Shown: positions 25,839-34,724, counted from the first letter of the stretch. The stretch: DNA of 64,000 nucleotides from Shewanella sp. VB17 (GCF_013248905.1 NZ_JABRVS010000001.1:682001-746000); one strand, 5' to 3'. Notes: generated by a model from the letters alone, not told the origin. Numbers and translations: made by a program.

Positions 25839-26540
25839 TTATGTATCGATAGGGTGGTATTCTGCGGATCGCATATTGGCCCACCAGTTGGCATCAGCTA
25901 AAATTTGTCCTGCATGATCTATTTGAGGGTAAGGCAGGTTTTTACGGCGGCAAGCTTTAGCGTAAATAGGATGCCCCTGTTCAAATAACATTTTTTGGCA
26001 ATAAGTGTCATCTAGTAGACGAGTGCCATACATATTCGCTGCGTGTCGCTGTCTCTGAGCTTCATACATAATTAGTGCAGAGGCGACGGAAACATTGAGC
26101 GATTGCACCATTCCTATCATAGGAATAATAATATGTTGATCCGCCGCCGCAATGCCTTCTTGGCTAACACCGTCATGTTCATTACCTAATATAATCGCGG
26201 TTGGTCGCGTATAATCAATATCGCGAAAGTCGACGGCTGTGGCTGAAAAGGTGGTGGCGAGGATTTGCATGCCTTGAGCGTGAAATGCTTGCTGTGCATC
26301 ATCCATATGATAATGTTTGATGGTGTTCACCCACTGTTGACTGCCTGATGCAGTATTACCGGACACTCGCATTTCAATATCAGGCCATACAGCATGAATT
26401 TGATGGATCCCAACCGCATCTGCAGTGCGGATAACGGCAGCGATATTATTTGTCTTATGGACTTTATCAAGACAGAGTGTTAAATCAGGTTGACGGTTAT
26501 CTAGCATCTCGTTGATGCGTGCAAAGCGTTCTGGACTCAT
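25839..26540 (-). CDS. trmH: tRNA (guanosine-18-2'-O)-methyltransferase
   Basis: 233 residues. SPOUT-class knot methylase: KVHKTNNIAAVIRTADAVGI (motif 1), AIILGNEHDGVSQEG (motif 2) and IPMIGMVQSLNVSVASALIMYEAQRQR (motif 3, deep knot binding S-adenosylmethionine). A C-terminal extension with CRRKNLPYPQIDH is typical of TrmH. It methylates G18 of the D-loop in many tRNAs. In E. coli it follows spoT; here ridA and a terminator intervene. Confidence 0.93.
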   Translation of the reverse strand: MSPERFARINEMLDNRQPDLTLCLDKVHKTNNIAAVIRTADAVGIHQIHAVWPDIEMRVSGNTASGSQQWVNTIKHYHMDDAQQAFHAQGMQILATTFSATAVDFRDIDYTRPTAIILGNEHDGVSQEGIAAADQHIIIPMIGMVQSLNVSVASALIMYEAQRQRHAANMYGTRLLDDTYCQKMLFEQGHPIYAKACRRKNLPYPQIDHAGQILADANWWANMRSAEYHPIDT

Positions 26541-26565
26541 GTATTATACCAATCAGTAAAATAAC

Positions 26566-26589
26566 AAAAGGGCGCTTTAGCGCCCTTTT
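26566..26589. terminator. Terminator downstream of ridA
   Basis: AAAAGGGCGC-TTTA-GCGCCCTTTT is a perfect 10-bp stem with a 4-base loop, symmetrical with A and T tails, so it can act on either strand. It lies between the leftward ridA stop and the trmH start and would end the gmk-to-ridA transcript. Confidence 0.8.
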
Positions 26590-26665
26590 GGTGTGCATAC
26601 TCAAGCCATGTCAAGATGCTCGCTTTAGCGCGCCATAGGATGGCTGCATCTTGAGGTGGTTTGGG

Positions 26666-27049
26666 TTAAAGCGCCATTATTCCATCCATCTCAACTAAAG
26701 AGTCTTTTGGTAGTTGCTTAACCCCGATCGCTGCGCGCGCTGGGTAAGGTTGAGTAAAATAACGTTCCATTATTTCATTGACGGTAGCGAAGTGACTGAG
26801 ATCTGTCATATAAATATTGAGCTTAACAATATCATTAAGTGAACCACCAGCGGCATGGCAAACAGCGGTTAAGTTATCAAAAACTTGAATCACTTGCGCA
26901 TCAAAGTCAGTGCTAACGATTTGCATACTCTCTGGATTAAGTGGGATCTGACCTGAAAGATAAACAGTACTGCCCACTTTAACAGCTTGAGAATAAGTGC
27001 CGATCGCTTGTGGTGCTTTATCGGTTACTATGATGCTTTTATTCGCCAT
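26666..27049 (-). CDS. ridA: Reactive intermediate deaminase RidA
   Basis: 127 residues, full YjgF/YER057c/UK114 length. QAIGTYSQAVKVGSTVYLSGQIPL near the N-terminus and PARAAIGVKQLPKDSLVEMDGIMAL at the end give the active-site Arg and Glu region. RidA hydrolyses reactive enamine/imine intermediates released by PLP-dependent enzymes. It lies 29 bp after the spoT stop on the same strand, so it is likely in the same transcript, an order common in marine gammaproteobacteria. Confidence 0.95.
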   Translation of the reverse strand: MANKSIIVTDKAPQAIGTYSQAVKVGSTVYLSGQIPLNPESMQIVSTDFDAQVIQVFDNLTAVCHAAGGSLNDIVKLNIYMTDLSHFATVNEIMERYFTQPYPARAAIGVKQLPKDSLVEMDGIMAL

Positions 27050-27078
27050 AACGCTCTCTTTTTATTTGTAATATCTAA

Positions 27079-29190
27079 TTATCGATTTCGTGATGTACGC
27101 AATACTTCAGGTAATACCCTGATACGACGCATCACGTTGGCTAAATGAATACGATCAGTGACCGAAATTCGTAAATTGATCAAGAAAACTCTGCCGTCAC
27201 GTTCTTCTGTACTCAGGTTATGAATATTCGCACCTTCACCAGCTACGATGGAAGTAATTTTTGCCAATGCACCTTGATGATTCACTATTTCTACGCGTAA
27301 ATTTGCTTGGAACGTAACCCCTTCGGCATTATCCCATTGCACTGGAATATACTTATTTGGTTCACCTTGATAGCCACGGATATTTGCACAGCTTTCCATA
27401 TGAACCACTAGCCCCTTACCAGGGCTCACATGAGCAATAACGGCATCTCCCGGGATAGGACGACAACAGTTTGCGAATGTGACTAGCATTCCTTCTGCGC
27501 CACGGATTGGCATCATGTTGGATTCTTTATGCTCATGGAGCTCTATTTGGTCTTGATTACCTTTAAGGCGCTGAGCGATCACAATACTCATGGCATTGCC
27601 AAGGCCAATATCGGCTAGGAGTGCATCTAGAGTGTCATGTTTTGTGTCTTGGACTATTTTGTCAATTTTTTCTGGTGCAATCATGTCGAGTTTGGTTTCA
27701 CCCAATGCATGATTAAGTAAACGCTTACCTAAGATAACGGCATCGTCTTCTTTTAGGCTTTTGAGCAGTTGACGTATCTTGGCACGTGCTTTACCCGTTA
27801 CAACAAAATTCAACCAAGCAGCATTCGGATGAGCCCCTTTTGCTGTGATGATTTCGACTGTTTGCCCTGAAATTAAGGGTTGACTGAGTGGGTAAGCTTG
27901 ACGATTCACGCGGGCACCGACGCAGGTGTTACCCACATCGGTATGCACTTCATAAGCGAAATCGACAGGAGTGGCACCGAGCGGAAGTTCTAAGATACGA
28001 CCTTCAGGGGTAAAGACGTAAATTTCTTCAGGGAAGAGCTCAGTTTTAAAGTTTTCAACAAACTCAAATGAAGTACTGGCACTTTGTTGTAATTCAAGCA
28101 AGCTTTGCATCCACTTACGAGCACGAACTTGTGTGGTTGTTCCTTGCTCTGCGGCACCGCCTTTCTTATATATCCAATGAGCCGCTACACCTTTATCAGC
28201 CATTTGATCCATGTCTTCAGTACGGATTTGAATTTCAACAGGGACACCATGGGGTCCAAACAGTGAGGTATGTAATGATTGATAGCCGTTGGCTTTAGGG
28301 ATGGCAATGTAATCTTTAAAGCGTCCAGGGCGCGGTTTATATAAACCATGCATCGCCCCCATGACGCGATAACAGGTATCAATGGAGTCAACAATCACCC
28401 GGAAAGCGTAGATGTCCATGACTTCTTGGAACTGAAGTTCTTTACTGCACATCTTGTTATAAATTGAGTAGAGGTTTTTCTCCCGCCCCTTTACGGTGCC
28501 GATAATCTTAGTGTCTTCGAGGCGAGTACTGATCGCCGCTTCGATACTTTGTATGAGTTCTTTACGATTGCCTCGGGCAGCTTTGACGACTTCTTTTAGC
28601 ACTCGATAGCGCATTGGGTAGTAAGCCTGGAAACCTAGATCTTCCAGCTCAATCTTAATATTATGAATACCAAGACGATTAGCGATAGGAGCATAAATTT
28701 CGAGAGTTTCACGTGCAATACGTCGACGTTTATCAGGTCTTAAGGCCCCAAGAGTACGCATATTATGGGTACGGTCAGCTAATTTGATGAGGATCACTCG
28801 AATATCCTGAGTCATTGCCATCATCATTTTACGAAAGTTTTCTGCTTGCGCTTCTTTTTTATCGCGAAATTTTAGTTTATCTAATTTTGAGACACCTTCG
28901 ACTAATTCAGCGATAGATTCACTGAATAATTCTGCGAGTTCGTCTTTGGTGACAGGGGTGTCTTCAATGGTGTCATGTAGGAGTGCAGCCATAAGCGTCT
29001 CGTGATCGAGACGCATATCTGCCAGTATACGAGCGACCGCAACTGGGTGTGTGATATAGGGTTCCCCACTTGTGCGCATTTGACCTTCATGGGCATCACG
29101 CGCGACCTGATAGGCCTGCTTGAGTAATTCTACTTGCTCGGGTTCTAAATACCCCGATGCAGACTCCTTAAGACCTTCAAACAGATACAA
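27079..29190 (-). CDS. spoT: Bifunctional (p)ppGpp synthetase/hydrolase SpoT
   Basis: 703 residues with the TTG start chosen here; E. coli SpoT has 702. Domains: HD hydrolase (HPVAVARILADM, ALLHDTIEDT), synthetase (FKDYIAIPKANGYQSLHTSL), TGS (EIYVFTPEGRILELPLGATPVDFAYEVHTDVG) and C-terminal ACT. The TTG at 29190 has AAGGAG nine bases upstream and gives LYLFEGLKES, matching the usual MYLFEGLKES start. A longer frame to 29271 would overlap the rpoZ coding region and is unlikely. SpoT controls the stringent response. Order gmk-rpoZ-spoT is as in E. coli. Confidence 0.96.
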   Translation of the reverse strand: MYLFEGLKESASGYLEPEQVELLKQAYQVARDAHEGQMRTSGEPYITHPVAVARILADMRLDHETLMAALLHDTIEDTPVTKDELAELFSESIAELVEGVSKLDKLKFRDKKEAQAENFRKMMMAMTQDIRVILIKLADRTHNMRTLGALRPDKRRRIARETLEIYAPIANRLGIHNIKIELEDLGFQAYYPMRYRVLKEVVKAARGNRKELIQSIEAAISTRLEDTKIIGTVKGREKNLYSIYNKMCSKELQFQEVMDIYAFRVIVDSIDTCYRVMGAMHGLYKPRPGRFKDYIAIPKANGYQSLHTSLFGPHGVPVEIQIRTEDMDQMADKGVAAHWIYKKGGAAEQGTTTQVRARKWMQSLLELQQSASTSFEFVENFKTELFPEEIYVFTPEGRILELPLGATPVDFAYEVHTDVGNTCVGARVNRQAYPLSQPLISGQTVEIITAKGAHPNAAWLNFVVTGKARAKIRQLLKSLKEDDAVILGKRLLNHALGETKLDMIAPEKIDKIVQDTKHDTLDALLADIGLGNAMSIVIAQRLKGNQDQIELHEHKESNMMPIRGAEGMLVTFANCCRPIPGDAVIAHVSPGKGLVVHMESCANIRGYQGEPNKYIPVQWDNAEGVTFQANLRVEIVNHQGALAKITSIVAGEGANIHNLSTEERDGRVFLINLRISVTDRIHLANVMRRIRVLPEVLRTSRNR

Positions 29191-29203
29191 GTGGTTGTAC
29201 TCC

Positions 29204-29488
29204 TTATATAAAGCTGTTACGCCCTTCAGCAATCGCAGCAACGGCAGCGATTTCAGCGGCTTCGCGTTCACGAACAGTCTGTCGCTCGTCGGCGTCCAGA
29301 GTTTCAGTGGTGACTAAACCAAGTTCGATTTCGCGTAAAGCGATAACCGTTGGCTTGTCGTTCTCTTCGTCAACCATAGGGTCTTTACCCTGCACGGCGA
29401 TTTGGCGAGCACGACGCGCTGCAACCAGGATCATATCAAAACGGTTGCCGATTTTGTTTACGGCGTCTTCTACAGTTACGCGAGCCAT
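29204..29488 (-). CDS. rpoZ: RNA polymerase omega subunit
   Basis: 94 residues, beginning MARVTVEDAVNKIGNRFDMILVAARRARQ, the conserved omega N-terminus. An upstream in-frame ATG at 29536 is rejected because the conserved protein starts at 29488, preceded on the minus strand by GGAG. Omega aids RNA polymerase assembly and forms part of a ppGpp site, so its cotranscription with spoT is functionally coherent. Confidence 0.96.
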   Translation of the reverse strand: MARVTVEDAVNKIGNRFDMILVAARRARQIAVQGKDPMVDEENDKPTVIALREIELGLVTTETLDADERQTVREREAAEIAAVAAIAEGRNSFI

Positions 29489-29535
29489 GTATGGAACTCC
29501 AGTGTTAAGATGAAAAATTGACGCAAAATTGTACA

Positions 29536-30168
29536 CTAAGACAGTTCTTCTGCCAATAGATCTCTAAGCATACCATTTTGAGTATGAATTTGGCTAGCGC
29601 AAGTTAAGCGTTGACTGTTAATGATAGTGGTGAAATCAGTTAGTGCCTTATCAAATTCATCATTGATAATAATGAAATCATATTCTCGATAATGAGACAT
29701 TTCTGATGTCGCTTGAGCCATGCGCCCAGCTATCACTTCTTGGCTGTCTTGGCCTCGACCCGTTAGGCGTTTTTCAAGTTCTTGTTTCGAAGGAGGTAAA
29801 ATAAATATCCCGATAGCGTCAGGCATCATTTGTTTGACTTGCTGAGCGCCTTGCCAGTCGATATCGAGGAACACATCAATGCCTTTATGTAAGGTTTGCT
29901 CGATGACTCTGCGAGAGGTGCCATAGTAATTACCGAATACTTCTGCCCACTCGAAAAAAGCATTATCGGCAATTAACGCGGTAAACTCTTCAGTTGTAAC
30001 GAAGTGATAATGTTGGCCATTAATTTCACCCTGACGTGGCTTGCGGGTCGTATGTGAAACCGATACTTGCTTATCGGTTGGCTGGCCTTGCAGTAAGCCA
30101 GAAATGAGTGAAGATTTACCTGCGCCACTTGGCGCAGATACAATAAATAAATTTCCGCGTACGGTCAT
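29536..30168 (-). CDS. gmk: Guanylate kinase
   Basis: 210 residues starting MTVRGNLFIVSAPSGAGKSSLIS, with the P-loop SAPSGAGKSS, then SVSHTTRKPRQGE for GMP binding and FLDIDWQGAQQVK. It phosphorylates GMP to GDP. The frame extends to a TTG at 30183, but the ATG at 30168 matches the usual start and has AGG upstream. It is the first gene of the gmk-rpoZ-spoT-ridA run. Confidence 0.96.
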   Translation of the reverse strand: MTVRGNLFIVSAPSGAGKSSLISGLLQGQPTDKQVSVSHTTRKPRQGEINGQHYHFVTTEEFTALIADNAFFEWAEVFGNYYGTSRRVIEQTLHKGIDVFLDIDWQGAQQVKQMMPDAIGIFILPPSKQELEKRLTGRGQDSQEVIAGRMAQATSEMSHYREYDFIIINDEFDKALTDFTTIINSQRLTCASQIHTQNGMLRDLLAEELS

Positions 30169-30493
30169 TAGCCTAGTATCCAAAAGCTGAAACGAAAAGA
30201 GCCGATAACCTCGTCATGAGGCTGATTTTATTATTATACAAGTCTGCCGCCCTCTGGCGCTAGTATAAGCGGTGCTATTTTTGTTACCTAGGTAACATAA
30301 GATGGGCTTTATTATTGCTGAAAGGGAAAGTTGTCTTGTTGGCGCTGACTTTAGCAGCTAAATTGGTTAGTCTGTGATTTGCTGAAACTCACCTTTTAGC
30401 CAAAGGTTATGTAAAGAGAGGCCCAATATTGCAAGGTCATCTCCCTTTATTTTAATGCTTTCTGTACGAACTAACTCTTAGGTATTGAATTTA
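30169..30493. other. Divergent promoter region between gmk and the DUF805 gene
   Basis: About 320 bp without a gene. It should contain the leftward gmk promoter and the rightward promoter of the DUF805 gene. No clear operator, riboswitch or repeat was identified. Confidence 0.35.
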
Positions 30494-31567
30494 ATGCAGT
30501 ATAAATCTCTTTTTTGTATAAAAGGGCGTGATAATTGGTTGAGGTTCTCAATTATAAGCGGCTTGCTTTATTTGGTTTTGTTATTGGGATTTGTCGTCAT
30601 GGGGGCTGGCGGGACAATAGTGTTACTGGCTTTGTTACTTGCTCCAGTGCTTGGTTTGAGCACATTAAGGCGGTTACATGATAGTGAGCGCCGACATCGA
30701 TTTGTGGGCTTAACATTATTTCCTTTTATGCTCTTTTCCTTATCTTTAGCCTATAGCACTAGTGCCATGGCGTCGTTAACTTGTGTTGTTATTGCGAGCT
30801 TGTTGACTTTTTTTCTGGCTATTGAGCAATCGACATCCAGTAAAGAAATGTATCATCAGGGTTATGCAGGGCCAGTGCTTTCATCAACAAAGGTGAGGTG
30901 TTGTTCCAGAATTGAACCCACGTTTGATGGTCCTGCTGTTACAGTGGTTGAAGAGCAGCTAACTGATAACAAAGAGCACATTCCGTTGAGGGGGCAACAA
31001 GTTGAATTCATTCAGAGACAGGAAGAAGGAGGAGTAACCTTTGACCTTTGGGTGATATGGGCTAAACAAAATCAGAGATTATTATTCAGTGTGATTGGCG
31101 GTATTTTATGCTTGATGGTGCTGAGCAGTATTTGGTCTATTTTTGCACCGTCGGTAGATAACCATGATGTGGAGCAACCATTGACAGGATCTAGGCCTCA
31201 AGGTGATTATGATCGTGATGAGGTTAAATTGGCGGGTGGCTTTAAGCTTTTACTGGAAGAGGAGGTGCTTATCATGAGTTGGCTGGGAGACTCTGGTGAG
31301 CCAGGTGTTATTTGGTCATTAGCGACTGGAAAAGGTGATAAAGGTTGCGCACATTTAGTATTTGATAATGGCAGTCAGTATCGTCCAATACTGGTTGAGT
31401 TGATGTCAGATGCCAGCATCGAAACACGGTTTACGCCGCTTGATACTCAAGAGATTATTACCAACATTGCCCGTAGAGGAAGTGTTAACGTTTGTGGCTA
31501 TGATTTTAGCTTGAAAGGTAGTCAGTCTGTATTAGCCAAAAGTGAAGCGTTTACACGCTATTTATAG
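30494..31567 (+). CDS. DUF805-like membrane protein with C-terminal extracytoplasmic domain
   Basis: 357 residues. Residues 1-110 look like DUF805: FCIKGRDNWLRF, about four membrane helices, the family LRRLHDSERRHRF element, and QGYAGP after the last helix. A hydrophilic linker is followed by a fifth helix (LLFSVIGGILCLMVLSSIWSIF) and a domain of about 110 residues presumably outside the cytoplasm, containing one Cys pair (KGCAHL, NVCGYDF). The function of DUF805 proteins is unknown. A TTG at 30485 is an alternative start. The gene is single, divergent from gmk. Confidence 0.6.
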   Translation: MQYKSLFCIKGRDNWLRFSIISGLLYLVLLLGFVVMGAGGTIVLLALLLAPVLGLSTLRRLHDSERRHRFVGLTLFPFMLFSLSLAYSTSAMASLTCVVIASLLTFFLAIEQSTSSKEMYHQGYAGPVLSSTKVRCCSRIEPTFDGPAVTVVEEQLTDNKEHIPLRGQQVEFIQRQEEGGVTFDLWVIWAKQNQRLLFSVIGGILCLMVLSSIWSIFAPSVDNHDVEQPLTGSRPQGDYDRDEVKLAGGFKLLLEEEVLIMSWLGDSGEPGVIWSLATGKGDKGCAHLVFDNGSQYRPILVELMSDASIETRFTPLDTQEIITNIARRGSVNVCGYDFSLKGSQSVLAKSEAFTRYL

Positions 31568-31662
31568 CTGGAGAAAATGTTATTTTCCCTTTAGAATGCT
31601 TGGTTTAATGTAAATGGCAGTCTTTTTGACTGACATGCACAACAACCAAACTCTACTATTGA

Positions 31663-32616
31663 ATGATTGTGAATAGCAAAAATGAAGCATTAACTTTAGT
31701 TATTATGGCTGCGGGTTTAGGCAACCGTTTTGGTGGTGATAAGCAGCTGGCAGCTTTTGGTCCCAATGGCGAAACCATGCTTGAGTTGTCCATACTCTCT
31801 GCCAGTCGCGCAGGATTCCTCTCCGTGGTGTTAATTATTAGGCCAGAGCTTGAGCAAGCTTTGGAAACTATTTTTTTGACCCGCTTAAAGGACAAGTTGC
31901 CAACTAATTTTAGGTATCAATACTGTTATCAGGCGATGGATGATCTTCCTGTTGCCGCGTTGGAAGCCTGCATCGATGTTAGCCATAGAGTGAAACCTTG
32001 GGGAACAGCTCATGCACTCTGGTGCGCACGCGATAAAGTAAACGGTAACATGGCAGTCATTAACGCTGATGATTATTATGGTGACACCGCTTTTGAGTTA
32101 CTGGTGGCTGGTTTAAGTGAGTCAGAATTGGATTGGATGCTGGTCGCGTATCCCTTGTCTTTGACCCTCTCTGATCATGGCGGTGTTAACCGGGGAGTTT
32201 GTTTGGTTGAAAATGAACGACTGTTACACGTGACTGAGTGGACGAATATACGTCAGGATGAGTTGGGGCTAATTGGCAGTTTTAATGGCAAGGAAGGAGT
32301 CTTACCATCTTCAGTACCAGTCTCTATGACGTGCTGGGGGTTTACCCCTGATATATTTTTGGCGATTGAAGCTAAGTTAACTCAGTTTGTTACCTCTCAG
32401 GGTACGGAACCCAAATCTGAATGTTTTTTACCTGATGTTGTTCAGCAAGCGATGGTTGAGGGAGCTGATGGTAATGTGCTCAATCAAAAAATAATTCGAG
32501 TTAAAACGGCTCAAGAACCTTGGTTTGGGGTAACTTACGCTCAGGATGCTGCGTGGGTAAGGCAGCAGCTATCGGAACGATTAGATAATAAGTATAAGGA
32601 AATTACTCGTGATTGA
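31663..32616 (+). CDS. Sugar-phosphate nucleotidyltransferase-like protein
   Basis: 317 residues with the nucleotidyltransferase signature at the N-terminus (LVIMAAGLGNRFGGDKQLAAFGPNGETMLE) and an NADDYYGDTAFELL metal-binding segment near residue 127. Such enzymes transfer a nucleotidyl group to a sugar-1-phosphate. Its 3' end overlaps by 8 bp a kinase gene of the N-acetylhexosamine/choline kinase fold. The pair may therefore make a UDP-sugar from a salvaged amino sugar: kinase yields sugar-1-P, this enzyme yields the nucleotide sugar. The exact substrate is not shown by the sequence. Confidence 0.75.
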   Translation: MIVNSKNEALTLVIMAAGLGNRFGGDKQLAAFGPNGETMLELSILSASRAGFLSVVLIIRPELEQALETIFLTRLKDKLPTNFRYQYCYQAMDDLPVAALEACIDVSHRVKPWGTAHALWCARDKVNGNMAVINADDYYGDTAFELLVAGLSESELDWMLVAYPLSLTLSDHGGVNRGVCLVENERLLHVTEWTNIRQDELGLIGSFNGKEGVLPSSVPVSMTCWGFTPDIFLAIEAKLTQFVTSQGTEPKSECFLPDVVQQAMVEGADGNVLNQKIIRVKTAQEPWFGVTYAQDAAWVRQQLSERLDNKYKEITRD

Positions 32617-33685
32617 TTTTATTAGGCAGTCAGTTTTGCCTCATTTTAACATTCCAGCTGTGGGTACAAGCGTGTCTTTTTTAGGTAATGGTCATATTAA
32701 CGATACTTTTTTGGTTCGTTGGAATATGGGAGAATTAGTGTTGCAAAAAATCAATACTAATGTCTTCAAAACACCGCATGCGTTAGTGAGTAACTCGCAT
32801 AAAATTGCCGTTCATCTTGCTCAAAAATCGATTAATGATGAATACCAGTTAAGTGTCGCTGAGCCTTTATTAACACAAGATAAACGACTTGCAGTCGATC
32901 TTGGAGAGCATGGATTTTGGCGTGCTATCAAGTACCTAGCGCACAGTCATAGCATCGAAGTCGTCAGGTGTGAAGAGGAGGCCTTTGCCGCTGCTAAAGC
33001 GTTTGGTCATTTCTCTTTTGCGTTGAGGGATCTTGATGCGACAGAGCTCGAAGATGTTATCCCGCAATTTCATCATCTTCCTAATCGTATTATTCAACTT
33101 CAGCAAGCTGCAGAGCATGATAAGTTGCAAAGGTTAGAGGCTTGTCGTCCTTGGGTCGAATGGGTTTTTTCACAACAGTCATTGATGCAGGAGCTGGCAG
33201 AATTATCACCTAGATTGCCTTTAAGAACCTGTCACAATGATACTAAAATCAATAATATGCTGTATGACAAAAGGGATATGAGTTGCTTAGCTATTATTGA
33301 TCTCGATACGTGTATGAAAGGTCATTTAATGTATGACTTTGGCGACATGGTACGAACCTTTACCTCACCAGAGGAGGAAGATTCTACGGTATTAGATAAT
33401 GTGCATGTGCGGGAGCCCATTTTTGCCGCCATTTGTCATGGGTATTTAAGTGAGCTTGACTCAGTGCTTAGTGAAGATGAAAAATTGAGTTTATGGTTGG
33501 GTGCACGGGTGATTTGTTTAATGATCGGAGTGCGTTTTTTAACGGATCATCTTAATGGTGATGCTTACTTTCACATTCATCATGAAAACCATAATCTAGA
33601 GCGTGCTGCCAATCAGTTTACCTTGTATAAAAGCTTATTGGCGCAAGAGTCCGTATTAACCAGATATTTTAATTTGGTGCATTAA
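32609..33685 (+). CDS. APH/choline-kinase-fold sugar kinase, possibly N-acetylhexosamine 1-kinase
   Basis: 358 residues. N-terminal FLGNGHINDTFLVRWN and LQKINTNVFKTPHALVSN resemble NahK-like phosphotransferases. The catalytic loop is LRTCHNDTKINNMLYD, and the Mg2+ site is AIIDLDTCMKGHLMYDFGDMVRTF (DxD and the DFGD motif). The GTG start has AAGGA eight bases upstream and overlaps the nucleotidyltransferase gene by 8 bp, implying translational coupling. A role in amino-sugar salvage is inferred from the pairing and the resemblance; homoserine or choline kinase activities are alternatives. Confidence 0.7.
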   Translation: MIDFIRQSVLPHFNIPAVGTSVSFLGNGHINDTFLVRWNMGELVLQKINTNVFKTPHALVSNSHKIAVHLAQKSINDEYQLSVAEPLLTQDKRLAVDLGEHGFWRAIKYLAHSHSIEVVRCEEEAFAAAKAFGHFSFALRDLDATELEDVIPQFHHLPNRIIQLQQAAEHDKLQRLEACRPWVEWVFSQQSLMQELAELSPRLPLRTCHNDTKINNMLYDKRDMSCLAIIDLDTCMKGHLMYDFGDMVRTFTSPEEEDSTVLDNVHVREPIFAAICHGYLSELDSVLSEDEKLSLWLGARVICLMIGVRFLTDHLNGDAYFHIHHENHNLERAANQFTLYKSLLAQESVLTRYFNLVH

Positions 33686-33792
33686 CTGATTAGGTTGTCG
33701 GTACTGTTTCTTGTTTGTTGTTGAATTTTACTTATCACTGTAGCGCTATTGCTTACTTTGTTAGCAATAAATAGTCGTTGCTATGGGTTTTC

Positions 33793-33810
33793 TACACGCT
33801 ATAGCGTGTA
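33793..33810. promoter_or_regulatory. Perfect 18-bp palindrome, probable HipB operator
   Basis: TACACGCTATAGCGTGTA is perfectly self-complementary and lies 38 bp upstream of the hipB start. HipB proteins bind palindromic operators in their own promoter, so this is the natural autoregulatory site. The location inside the longest possible hipB frame argues against the upstream start at 33783. Confidence 0.65.
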
Positions 33811-33848
33811 AAGTAGATTTAGCAATAGATTTTATGGGTAAAGAAATA

Positions 33849-34064
33849 ATGAAGATGACTAACTCAAAGCAACTGAGTGCGTACCTTAAAGATGCACGCT
33901 TGAACATGAAGCTTTCGCAAAGCAAAGTGGGCAGTAAAGTCGGTATTCGTCAGGATACCGTTTCAATTTTTGAACAGAATCCAGATTCAACTAAATTAGA
34001 CACGCTATTTAAAATTTTATCTGCTTTGAATCTTGAATTAGACGTCAAGGTTCAGAAATACTGA
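33849..34064 (+). CDS. hipB: HipB-like XRE-family antitoxin/regulator
   Basis: 71 residues from the ATG at 33849 (MKMTNSKQLSAYLKDARLNMKLSQSKVGSKVGIRQDTVSIFEQN in pieces), a compact helix-turn-helix with the HipB look: KLSQSKVGSKVGIRQDTVS recognition region and a C-terminal LFKILSALNLELDVK strand. HipB neutralises HipA kinase and represses the hipBA operon. The hipA gene directly downstream is a broken remnant, so this is an orphan antitoxin. An ATG at 33855 is also possible. Confidence 0.75.
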   Translation: MKMTNSKQLSAYLKDARLNMKLSQSKVGSKVGIRQDTVSIFEQNPDSTKLDTLFKILSALNLELDVKVQKY

Positions 34065-34127
34065 ACTAGCAGACAATCGAAATGAAAAAACCATAATATC
34101 TAACCAAGAATGGAAGGAGGAGTGGTA

Positions 34128-34523
34128 ATGGCTGTTCTCGATATTTATATGAATGGCTATTTTGTCGGCGAGTTGACTAAATCTGCCACAGGATCCCATC
34201 TATTTAAGTATGCACAGCAATGGTTAGATAACCTGAACTCGGGATAACGAGTGTCAAATGATTTTTGGTTTTTTCGTTTAAAATCAACAAGTTGAACTCT
34301 TGTTGGTTGTTGTTCACCCACTTGCTTAATACCGAAATTTTTGTCGATATCAAGGCGGGATTTCGTACGTAATAGCTGGCTATTACTAGAAAGCACAACA
34401 AAGATAGGGGCCAAAATAGCGATATTAAGCGGCGCTGCTTAACCTGAGCTCAGGTTAGATACATTAGGTAGCCGTCCTATATCACTCTCTATGCCACTCA
34501 AGAATCAACCCCTGAAAGCTTGA
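34128..34523 (+). pseudogene. hipA: hipA remnant interrupted by a MITE
   Basis: From the ATG at 34128 (good GGAGGAG upstream) the frame reads MAVLDIYMNGYFVGELTKS, ATGSHLFKYAQQWLD, the HipA N-terminal domain. At 34231 a ~225-bp element intervenes. Beyond it, at 34456, the frame resumes as T-LGSRPISLSMPLKNQPLKA and stops at TGA 34521-34523. Precise excision of the element (leaving one copy of TAGATA) restores WLDTLGSRPISLSMPL, matching the normal HipA N-lobe. The kinase C-lobe is missing, so the toxin is dead. Confidence 0.75.
34231..34455. mobile_element. MITE inserted in hipA
   Basis: About 225 bp with no coding capacity. The ends are imperfect inverted repeats: ACCTGAACTCGGGATAA on the left and, read inwards from the right, ACCTGAGCTCAGGTTAA (13 of 17 identical). 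It is flanked by direct repeats of TAGATA (34225-34230 and 34456-34461); the duplication reads as GGTTAGATA if the terminal bases are counted differently. The empty site reconstructs an in-frame HipA sequence, direct evidence of insertion. Confidence 0.75.
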
Positions 34524-34724
34524 GTAATGCAGAGTTAGTTCAGAAGGTGCATCGCTGGAATGCTAGAAAAGCGCACATGAAACCCGCTCATATCCTCGCT
34601 GCTTGGCATCGCTTAAATCAACAAGGTTGGTTGCAGTTTAAAGCGCAAGTGTAAAATATGAATAACCCTAATATTTATATTTTATCAATGGTTTGTGTTG
34701 GTTGGCGCTGTGGGAAACTTATGT

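Noticed and set aside
33783..33848. Longer hipB start at ATG 33783
   Set aside because: It would place the perfect palindromic operator inside the coding region, and the added residues are not HipB-like.
34157..34414. Leftward frames across the hipA/MITE region
   Set aside because: They lie wholly within the element and hipA remnant, lack ribosome sites and have no recognised domain.
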